Assembly: GCA_948144175.1 (NCBI GenBank)
Contig: CANXME010002648.1
Span: 62,001-126,000 of the forward strand
Direction: 5' to 3'
Origin: Closterium sp. NIES-65
Taxonomy: Eukaryota; Streptophyta; Zygnematophyceae; Desmidiales; Closteriaceae
Length of the DNA: 64,000 nt
The position numbers and the translations under genes are program-made. Position 1 is the stretch's first letter, and every line of letters starts with the position of its first letter. Under the pieces are notes generated by a model. It saw only the letters and a program-made list of their open reading frames with translations, ran no database searches and was not told the DNA's origin. Of this stretch, positions 20,991-30,000 are shown piece after piece.

Positions 20991-22345
20991 GTCAGGGGTG
21001 AGTGTGCTCTTGGCACGAACGTCCTTGAGGACTCGTAGGAGGACTTCGAGTGTTATGCAGCTGCTGTACCTCACCTCGTGTCCATGCTGATTGCACCTGA
21101 GGGAGAGCCGGATGCACCAGACATCCCGACCCCGCGCTCTTACGCAGAGGCGATTGAGGGTCCCTACTCCTCATAGTGGCAATTAGCCATGGACGCAGAG
21201 ATGGCATCCTGGAAGTCCACAGGCATTTACGTCGACGATGTTCCCCCACATGGAGCGAACATCGTTAGTGGAATGTGGATTTTCAGGGTGAAGCGGCCGC
21301 CGGGTTCTCCGCTTGTCTTCAAGGCACGTTACGTTGCACAGGTGCTGAGCCTGAGGGTACGGAGCCTAGGGGTACTGAGTCTGAGGGTGCTGAGCCTGGA
21401 GGTACTGTGTCTGCTGGAGGTCCAGCGGGTGCCTCGTCACAGCAGGAGCCTCTCTCTCCACTGGAGCTGCACGAGTGGTTTGCTTGACACATCCGCCGGG
21501 GGTGATTGTGCTCTTAGCACGGACGTCCTTGAGGACAGGCAGGAGGACTTTAAGTGTCTTGCAGCTGCTGTACCTCATCTCGTATCCATGCTACTTGCAC
21601 CAGAGGGAGACCCGGATGCACAAGACATCCCAACCCCACGCACTTACACAGAGGCGATAGAGGGTCCGTACTCCTCTCAGTGGCAGACAGCCATGGACGC
21701 AGAGATGGCATCTTGGAAGTCCACAGGCACTTATGTCGACGCAGTTCCCCCTCTTTGGGCAAACATAGTCGATGGCATGTGTATTTTCAAGGTAAAGCGG
21801 CCACCGGGTTTTCCGCCTGTCTTCAAGGCTCGTTACATTGCATGAGGCTTTAGTCAGCGACAGGGAGTTGACTTCTTCTAGACCTTCTCCCCAACCCCAA
21901 AGATGACCACTCTTCGGGTGCTGCTACACGTCGCCGCTCAGCGTGATTACGAGCTTCACTCTCTTGACTTCAACACAACTTTTGTGCAGGGCAGCCTGCA
22001 CGAGTAAAACTGGCTGCACCACCTACCTGGCTTCATTGGGTTGTTTCCTGCAGGTACCCAGTGGAGCCTCCGGCGGCCAGTCTACGGTCTCCGCCAGGCG
22101 CCTCGGGAGTGGCACGACACACTAAGGATGACGCTTGCGGCTCTTGGGTTTGCTCCATGACTGCTGACCCGTCGCTGATTCTGCGCACCGGCACTTCGCT
22201 GTCGCCGATCTACATCCTCGTGTATGTCGATGACTTGGTTTTTGCCACTGCTGACACTGAGGCACTGACCCTAGTGAAGTCCGAGCTGCAGAAGAGACAC
22301 ACGTGCACAGACCTGGGTAAGCTGCGCAGCTATCTTGACTTGTAG
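20990..22345 (+). pseudogene. E2 reverse transcriptase with internal duplication
   Basis: Contains two copies of the segment before and at the start of RT (LEDRQED, SSQWQTAMDAEMASWKS, GMWIFRVKRPP, KARYVA). One is at about 20990-21340, the other at about 21490-21845, with linker-type sequence between. The second copy continues into RT (MTTLRVLLHVAAQRDYELHS, RRPVYGLRQAP, YVDDLVFATAD near 22225). Stops at several places, including GFAP-stop near 22157, show decay. Confidence 0.85.
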
Positions 22346-23206
22346 ATCATCCGGGACAGAGCACTGCGCACCATCACCTTGACTAAGTCACACATGGTGC
22401 ACCAGGTCCTTCAGCACTTCTGCTTCGAGTACTCCTCGCCACAGTCCACTCCTCTGCCTATCGGTCACTCGCTCTCACCTCCACCTTTGAACGAGTCCAT
22501 AGAGCCGAGTGGCCCATATCCAGAGTTTGCGGGCTGTTTCATGTACGCGATAACTTGCACTTGACCTGACCTTGCCTACCCTCTTAGCATCCTGGCACGC
22601 TACGTTGCGCCCGGGAGACACCGACCAGAGCACTCAGAGGCCGCTAAGAGGGTGTTGCGCTACTTGTGCAATACGTCATTCATGGGGCTCGTGCTTGGAG
22701 GACGGGGTCGAGTTGCTCTCACTAAGCACGCAGACATGTCTTGGGTTGACAACTTGGCTACGCCGCGGTCGTCACAGGGTTACACCTTCAACCTTGGCTC
22801 CGGTTCTGTTTCTTGGCGGTCTACCCGCTCGTCTTCTGTTCTCAGTTCCAGTTGTGAGGCTGAGATCTACGCAGGGGCCATGGCTACACAGGAGTTACGG
22901 TAGCTCACTTAGCTGCTGACCGACTAGGGAGAGCGGCCTAGTTCTCCTCCAGTTCTGTATGTCGACAACAAGGCCATGATTTCCTTGTGTCAGGAGCACA
23001 GACTAGAGCACAGAACGAAGCATATTGCTCTGCGTTACTTCCTTGCTCGAGAGTTGCAGCAGCGTGGACAGCTTCGTCTTGCTTACGTGGCCTCTCGGGC
23101 CCACACTGCTGATATCTTCACCAAGACACTTCAGCCTTGTGATCATCAGCATTTCTGTACTGTTCTAGGCCTTATGCCTACATGGCCTCACTTGCTCACT
23201 TCTTGA
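22346..23206 (+). pseudogene. E2 RNase H end (broken)
   Basis: Copia RNase H remnant: SHMVHQVLQHF, a stop in CTRPD (near 22561), RYLCNTSFMGLVLGG, TKHADMSWVDNLAT, SSCEAEIYAGAM, a stop near 22903, LYVDNKAM and HTADIFTKTLQPCDHQHF. The end at 23206 matches E1 and E7. Non-functional. Confidence 0.87.
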
Positions 23207-23433
23207 CTTTGCTTGTACTGTGATCTATATGCTTATACATGCATGCTTACACTTTCTAGGTTTTGATCACTGTACTGCTTGTTCCCACTTATATAACTCT
23301 GCATGTGAACTAGCCTTGTGGCCTTTTGCTTGTGCTCAGAGTGTGGTGAATTCGTGATCCACCCTGAGCTTGCTTTGCTTTTCTTGACTGGTCTTGTGTC
23401 CTCTTGTTCTCCCCCACTTTGCCTATGGGGTTG
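23207..23433 (+). promoter_or_regulatory. E2 3' noncoding block with polypurine hairpin
   Basis: Same conserved 3' block as in E1, E4, E5 and E7. GATCCACCCTGAGCTTGC and CCCCCACTTTGCCTATGGGG lie directly before the 3' LTR. The C run and G run can form a hairpin holding the polypurine tract. Confidence 0.65.
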
Positions 23434-23564
23434 TGTTAAACTTATATGTTGCATGTTGTGTAGGCTCTTGTGGGGTAGCCCATATGGGTTACAACCCAAT
23501 TAGGGTTTGTTACTTGTACTCTTGCATGCTGCTAGTTCATTCATTCTCGTTCGTGATTTTGACA
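23434..23564 (+). repeat. 3' LTR of E2
   Basis: 131 bp, TGTTAAACTTATATG to GTGATTTTGACA, followed by TSD GGCCC. About eight differences from 2945-3075. Confidence 0.92.
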
Positions 23565-25550
23565 GGCCCTAGCTTGAAAAATGGAACCGTAATGATGACT
23601 ATCGACAGGAGCAACCGAGAAACTCGCATGCTCGTGGCGGGGGAGCAAATCGAGGAGGTCATGGGGCCGACGGGGGCAACACTAGAACGCAAGGACGTTG
23701 TTGATACTACAAGAAGGTCGGGCATCCGTGGTTCACATGCAACACTAAGCCGTAGTGGTGGATCCCCACAAATCAGCCGAATGAAGGAAGGGGAGCAGGA
23801 GCCATGAATAATGACCCTGAAGACTACGCGGACGAAGAGGAGTACAATGAGCGATCGACAGGACAATTTTTTCATGTGGAGGGGGAAGAAAATGAAAGCG
23901 AGGCTTCAGCGAAAGTGGGAGCCGAGCTTCACCCATTTAGCGCTTGGATTCTGGGCTCGAGACTGTCTTGGACAATGACTCCGAGATCTGACCTGCCGGA
24001 CAAAGTGGGAGCAGCACCAATTTCTGAAGTCAGGTCAGCATTGGGACACGCGTTACATGTGCAGGGAGCAGGCAGAGCATTGTTTAAAGGAGCAGACGAC
24101 AACCCATTCATACTAGAAAATGTGCTGCTGGTCCCAGACTTGAAGGCGAATCTTATCTCTCTCAAGAGGCTTGCCAAGGCCGGAGACAGAACCAACACGG
24201 ATGGATAAAAATGCTTTAGGGGGGAATTAGGAAACTGAGTGGTATGTGATCTGCGTGAAGACAATGATGTCTTCAGGTCCATGTGGCAGCTACCGGCGTC
24301 ACTATGGGAACAGGCTGGGACCGGAGGCTAGGGGGAGAACAGCGCTCTAAGTGTGTCGGAGGAACGGGTGTTGACAAGGAGCGGAGAAACAGATTGGGTG
24401 ACTGCCCACAGGCGCCTGGGACACGTCAACCTGACGGCACTGCAACAGCTGATTATAGAAGAAAGAGTACATGGTTTGAAGATGAACGGTACCGCCCCGC
24501 AACACATGTGCGAAACCTGCTTGGTGAGCAAATTCACTAGATTCTCTTTCTCCTCAGTCTCCAAGCGCAATAAAAAGCAGCTGGAACTAGTACACATGGA
24601 CCTCGTCGGGCCATTGCTAGTGCAAGGGGACGGGGGAGAGCGATACTTTCTCAAAATCATCGACGACTGGAGCAGAGTTATGTGGGCCTACCCTCTGAGG
24701 CAAAAGAGTGATGCAGCAGCCGTGATTCCAAACGAATGCTTCCTACGGCAGAAACACAGTCTGAATGTCGGGTGAAGCGGATTCGCACTGACCGTGGTGG
24801 AGAGTTCACGAGAGACAAGCTGGAGACATGGCTGAAGAAGAGGGAAATCATAAAGGAGAAGACCACAACCTACTCTCCATAGTCCAACGGGGTAGTAGAG
24901 CGAGCAAACATGACAATTCTCGAAAAAGCCCAAGCACTTCTGATCGAGTCCGGTCTTGGAAACTCAAAGTGGCCGCATGCAGTAAAGCATGCAATGGTGG
25001 CACGAAATAGAGTCCTCACGAATGTCGGAGATGAGAGCTGGGTTACAATGCGACGGTGGCTCGAGTGGAAACCGCCAGTTGACATGCGGGGTGTCTTCGG
25101 GTGTATGGCGGTAGCCCACGTTCCCAAAGCCCACATGAGCAAGTTAGGTGCTATCGCGATTTGGTGTGTGCACCTTGGCCTGGCACAAGAGAGCAAAGGG
25201 TGGTTGTTGGGGGAATTGAAGAAAGGGCGATTTTTTGACAGCCGAGACGTGAAGTTCCTCGAGAACGTTATGTACGGAAGCTGGAAACAACAGCCAGAGG
25301 AGAAAACTGCACAGCAACTGCGGGAGATCTCTTTGCCACTTGATCTGATTCAGGAGGAGGCATCTCAGGCAGAACATGAGGAAACCAAGGCAAACGAGGT
25401 CGAAGTGGAGGAAGGTTGTGAGGAGCCAATCAAGAAGGACAGTCGAGCACAAGGGGAGAAAGAGCAGCAGCATCCTCAGACTCGAGTGAAACCTCCATCC
25501 TTGCCCGCAATAGAGTTCGATCAAGCTGGCTCTAACATGGATATAGGGAT
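23565..25550 (+). pseudogene. E3 Gag knuckle, protease and integrase (broken)
   Basis: Continues E3 after E2. A CCHC zinc-knuckle remnant (KKVGHPWFTCN near 23720-23755) has lost its second Cys and carries a stop. A protease-like region (WTMTPRSDL ... VLLVPDLKANLISLKRLAKA, 23960-24180) has lost the DSGA motif, which reads GSRL. The pre-integrase zinc region (TAHRRLGHVN ... MCETCLVSKF, 24390-24540) and integrase core (VHMDLVGPLL near 24595, RTDRGGEF near 24790, SNGVVERAN near 24885) follow, with a frameshift at about 24774 and a stop at about 24883. The acidic post-integrase linker runs to about 25550, where helicase-like sequence begins in the same open frame. Confidence 0.82.
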
Positions 25551-25559
25551 TGAGTTGAA

Positions 25560-26283
25560 CATGGAGAGACGCGAAGAGAAAGCGGGGGATGTTTTTGTCC
25601 ACGTCAATATTGACGATACCGAATGCATGCGGTTCGAGAGTTCATTAAACGTCCAGCAACGTGCCGTGTGCGACCATCTAGTACATCATATTCGATTTAA
25701 AGAGGAATCGTTACGATTATTTGTAACTGGTGGCGCATGAGTTGGCAAATCAGTATTAATCAATGTCGTTACTGAAAGGTTATCACGAATGCTCAGTACA
25801 TACCAAGCCATGTTCAATCAAAGTATTGAGATTGGCTCTATTTGGTATTGCTGCATTTAACATCAGCAGATATACGCTTCATACGCCTTGATGGTACATG
25901 TTACCCAGAAAAGAAACCTATGTAATTTATCATCGAATCGATTGAACACTCTACGCTCTCATTTAAGCAATGTATATGTTGTTGTTGTCGATGAGGTCTC
26001 AATGCTTGGTAAGCACATGTTTCAATGGCTAGATTGGCGACTAAGAGAACTACAAGGTGCGCAACATACACGACTACATATGATTTTGGCTATTGACTTG
26101 TTTCAATTACCACCATTTACAGACCAATATTATTTTGCGGAGACATTATACAATACAACCGTCGAATGTAATGTATGGAAAACGTTATAAATGGTTGAGC
26201 TTGCGATTATTATGCGACAAAACGAGGAGCGCGCATTTGCGGTGCATCTCAATCGTTTGCGAGAATGTAATTAGATAAGTGAC
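25560..26283 (+). pseudogene. H1 PIF1-like helicase, N-terminal part
   Basis: LNVQQRAVCDHLVHHI precedes a Walker A motif whose glycine codon is now TGA (GGA-stop-VGKS, stop at 25738-25740). Walker B appears as YVVVVDEVSML (near 25980-26010) and motif III as DLFQLPPF (near 26095-26120), then LAIIMRQNEERAFAVHLNRL. These are the ordered motifs of PIF1-family 5'-3' DNA helicases as found in Helitrons. Stops and frameshifts are present. A solo LTR interrupts it at 26284. Confidence 0.78.
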
Positions 26284-26408
26284 TGTGAAGAATGAGGAAT
26301 GAATGAACTAGGAAAGAGGTGGGTACAAGTGGGAAAACCGAGAAATGTTGTACCCCATATAGTCTACCCCACTACAGCCTACACAGACTATAGCATATAA
26401 GTTTGACA
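26284..26408 (-). repeat. Solo LTR of the E1/E7 family
   Basis: 125 bp, TGTGAAGAATGAGG to AAGTTTGACA, in minus orientation. Flanks GTGAC (26279-26283) and ATGAC (26409-26413) look like a TSD with one substitution. No internal sequence, so it is most simply a solo LTR left by recombination. Confidence 0.85.
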
Positions 26409-26706
26409 ATGACGACAACTCATTTTTACCTCTTTGAATAGACCATGTGATGGGCTAACATGTTTTCTGCAGACATGTCGACATTGTTGGACACAGTGAT
26501 AAGGTATTTGCACTTTCAACAAATTAAAAGTATGAGATCCTTGCGCATGATTTACATTTGTTTGCAAAATCAGCAACCCGTGTAAAACAGCCTTCGAGGC
26601 ACACATCCTTAGATCCCAAAAATATCGCTGATTCACATGCATTGTTACGGCTCTATATTGGTTGTAAAGTCCATATCGTTGTGAATGTGGATTCTGCAGA
26701 CTGTAT
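26409..26706 (+). pseudogene. H1 helicase middle part, first copy
   Basis: Continues the helicase: ILAHDLHLFAKSATRV and IGCKVHIVVNVDSADC. The latter matches the PIF1 motif normally written as a hydrophobic run, NVD and then NGT. It is interrupted by E4 at 26706/26707 and continues at 34142. About 26465-26706 is repeated at 34436-34680, showing a tandem duplication. Confidence 0.72.
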
Positions 26707-26839
26707 TGTGAAAGAATGAGAAGAGGAATGGAATGACTAAGTCAGAAATTGGTACAAATAACAAACCCTAGGAATCTGTACCCCATATGTGCTACCCCAC
26801 TATAGCCTACAAACATGTATCAGCTATGATGTTCTGACA
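26707..26839 (-). repeat. 3' LTR of E4
   Basis: 133 bp, TGTGAAAGAATGAG to GATGTTCTGACA. It is followed by CACCCCCATAGGCAAAGTGG, the hairpin-forming polypurine tract (26840-26864). Confidence 0.96.
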
Positions 26840-27047
26840 CACCCCCATAGGCAAAGTGGGGGAGAACAAGGGGTCGCAAGACCAGTCAAGCAAAGCAAAG
26901 CAAGCTCAGGGTGGATCACAAAGTCACCACACAGTCCGAGCACAAGAGCAGGGCCAGAGGCCAGTTCACATGCAGGAGTACAGACATATATATATTACTA
27001 GACAAGCAAGAGCAGGTACATATATATATATCACAGTACAAGCGAAG
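26840..27047 (-). promoter_or_regulatory. E4 3' noncoding block with polypurine hairpin
   Basis: Conserved 3' block as in E1, E2, E5 and E7. In sense it has a GATCCACCCTGAGC segment, a GCTTTGCTTTGC repeat and a C run that can pair with the G run of the polypurine tract beside the LTR. An AT-rich TATATATA stretch lies near 26986-27035. Confidence 0.65.
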
Positions 27048-30000
27048 TCAGGAAGAGAGCAAGTGAGGCAAGACAGGCACAAGACCCAGCTGGGTACAGA
27101 AGTGCTGATGGTCACAAGGCGCGAGTGCCTTGGTGAACACATCAGCAGTGTTGGCCTCAGAGGCCACGTACGCAAGTCGCAGCTGACCACGCTGCTGCAG
27201 CTCACGAGCAAGGAAGTAGCGGAGAGCAATGTGCTTCGTTCTGTGCTCCAGACGCTGCTCTCGACACAAGGCCAGCATGGCCTTGTTGTCTACGTACAGC
27301 ACTGGAGGAGAACGAGGCGGCTCTCCAAGGTCAGTCAGCAGGTAGGTGAGCCAGCGAAGCTCCTGCGCAGCCATGGCCCCGGCGTAGATCTCAGCCTCAC
27401 AACTGGAGCCGAGAACCGAAGACGAGCGAGTAGACCGCCACGAGACAGAGCCGGAACCAAGGCTGAAGGTGTAACCCTGTGACGACCGCTGCGTAGCCTG
27501 GTCGTCAGCCCAAGAAGCGTCCGCGTGGCCCGTAAGGACCACTGGACTCCGCCCTCCAAGCACTAGCCCCATGCCCGACGTACTGCACAGGTAGCGCAAT
27601 ACCCTCTTCGCTGCAGCCATGTGCTCAGGTCGGTGTCTCCCAGGAGCAACATAGCGTGCAAGGATGCTCAGAGGGTATGCAAGGTCAGGTCGTGTGCAGG
27701 TCATCAGGTACATGAGGCAGCCAACAAGCTCTGCATACGGGCCACTCGACTCTACGGACTCATCCGAAGGCAGAGCTGAGAGCGAGTGGCGAGTAGGCAG
27801 AGGAGTGGCCTGAGGCGAGGAGTACGTGAAGCCGAAGCGCTGAAGGACCTGCTGCACCATGTGTGACTGAGTCAGGGTAATGGTGCGGCGTGCTCTGTCC
27901 CGAGTGATCTGCAAGCCAAGGTAGCTGCGCAGTTCACCCAGGTCTGTGCACGTGTGTCTCTTCAGCAGCTCGGACTTCACGTAGGCGAGTCCAGCAGTGT
28001 CCGCTGTGGCAAAGACCAAGTCGTCGACGTACACGAGGATGTAGAACGGCGGCAAGGAAGTGTCGGTGCGAAGAAACAGCGACGGGTCAGCAGTGGAAGG
28101 AGCAAACCCAAGAGCCGCAAGCGTAGTCCTCAGTGTGTCGTGCCACTCACGCGGTGCCTGGCGGAGACCGTAGACTGGCCGTCGGAGGCTCCACTGGGTG
28201 CCAGGAGGGAAAGTCCCAGTGAAGCCAGGCGGACGGCGCAGCCAGATCTCCTCGTGCAGGCTACCCTGCAGGAACGCAGTGCTGAAGTCGAGAGAGTGAA
28301 GCTCGTAGTCGCGCTGAGCGGCAACGTGCAGCAGCACCCGAAGAGTAGTCATCTTCGGGGTGGGAGAGAAGGTCTGAAAGTAGTCAACTCCCTGCCGCTG
28401 ACTGAAGCCACGAGCGACGTAACGCGCCTTGAAGACAGGCGGAGAGCCCGGCGGCCGCTTCACCCTGAAGATCCACATGCCACTGACGATGTTCGCCCCA
28501 GGAGGGGGAACTGCGTCAACGTAGGTGCCTGTGGACTTCCAGGAAGCCATCTCTGCATCCATAGCTGCCTGCCACTGAGAGGAGTAGGGACCCTCTACAG
28601 CCTCCGCGTAAGAACGCGGAGTCGGGATGTCTAGTGCATCCGGGTCTCCCTCAGGGGCAAGCAGTACAGACGCGAGATGAGGTGAAGCAGCCGCTAGACA
28701 CTGTAACTCCTCCTGCCTGTCCTCTAGGACGTCCGTGCCAAGAGCACACTCACCCCCGACGGACGGAGGACAGACAGACGCAGACTCAGCAACAAGACTA
28801 GCAGCGTAGTCTAAGCGACAGCGAGCAGCAAAGTCGACAAGCTCAGTGAGTAGGGCAGACGCAGCAGAAGACTCGAAAGAAGGGTCAGTGACCACAGTAG
28901 CAAGGAAACGCGTGACAGTAGGACTGGCAGCACGCAGAGAGTCCGACGCAGGGTCGGCAAGCGCAGGAAGAGAGGACGCAGGAGGAGAAGGCAAAGGGGC
29001 ACGCAGAGGAGCAGTGGACGGACGCAAAGACATCTGGTGCGTGCCAGGGACAGGAGGAGGACGCTGACGTGAACCGCGACCAGTAGCGCGAGCAGGACGA
29101 ACAGGCGACGCAGGACGAGACGCAGGCTCACGACGCTCAGCAAGACCTCCAGTAGGACCAGTGTAAGGAGAGGGAGCAGGTAGCGGAGAGGAAGGCTCCA
29201 GCAGGGACTGCGACTGGACAGGCGGTGGACTCTCTACCGGAGGAGAAAGACCAAGAACCTGCTGCAGTAGCGGAACGAAGTACGGTCGAGGCCGCGCAGC
29301 AGCTCCAGGCGCAGCAGAGACAGCTCCAGCACCCTCAGTGACAGCACCAGGGCCACCAACCCCTCCAGCAGCAGGACCAACAGCAGCAGTCTCAGCACCA
29401 AGAGGATCCGCAGGCCCAGCAGCTCCGGGACCGGCAACACCAGCACCCTCGTCAGTCGAAGAAGGTCCAGCTCCAGCTCCAGCAGCACCCCCAGACTCAG
29501 CAGCACGCCTCCAACGACGAGCGAACCACTCGCGCAGCTCCTGTGGAGAGAGAGGCTCCCGGGGAGGCTGAGCAGCAGGAGAAACCCCAGGCGCAGTAGC
29601 TCCAGACGCAGCACCCCCAGGCTCAGCAGCTCCAGACACAGCACACCCAGGCGCAGCAGCTCCCAACTCAGCACCCCCAGGCTCAGCAGCTCCCGACTCA
29701 GCACCCCCAGACCCAGCACCTCCAGTGACAGCACCCCCCGGCGCAGCACTCCTAGGCTCCGCACCCTCCGCACTAGCACCCCCAGGCTCAGGACCCCCAG
29801 CAGCAGCTCCTCCAGGCTCAGCACCCCCGCGGACAGCACCCCCAGAGTCAGCACCCCCAGGCTCAGCACCCGCAGCAGCACCAGAGTCACCAGTAACCTC
29901 GACCGGGTCAACGGCGTCTACCTGGGACACACCTGAGGGAGCAGGAACCTGAGGGGGAAGGGGGTCTACCGGGGGGGGAACCGGCACAAGGAAGTCCGGG

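Larger units (their letters stand above)
2945..23564 (+). mobile_element. Old copia element E2, hosting G1
   Basis: Plus-strand Ty1/copia element of the short-LTR group, 131-bp LTRs at both ends and TSD GGCCC (2940-2944 and 23565-23569). The LTRs differ at about eight positions. Without the Gypsy insertion (4564-18570) the element is about 6.6 kb: leader with minisatellite, Gly-rich gag remnant, protease, integrase, linker repeats, RT and RNase H, all with stops and frameshifts. The N-terminal part of gag seen in E1, E4 and E7 was not found, so an internal deletion between leader and the glycine-rich tract is likely. Confidence 0.9.
1798..25550 (+). mobile_element. Old copia element E3 (outermost host of nest)
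   Basis: A decayed plus-strand Ty1/copia element. Its parts are a probable 5' LTR (1798-2127), a degenerate primer site (TGGGGATCAGAGC at 2131), gag (2176-2944), then after the E2 insertion the Gag zinc-knuckle region, protease and integrase (23565-25550). Reverse transcriptase, RNase H and a 3' LTR were not found. The sequence runs instead into PIF1-helicase-like sequence near 25560. E2 is inserted in gag with TSD GGCCC. Stops and frameshifts throughout mark it as inactive. Confidence 0.75.
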
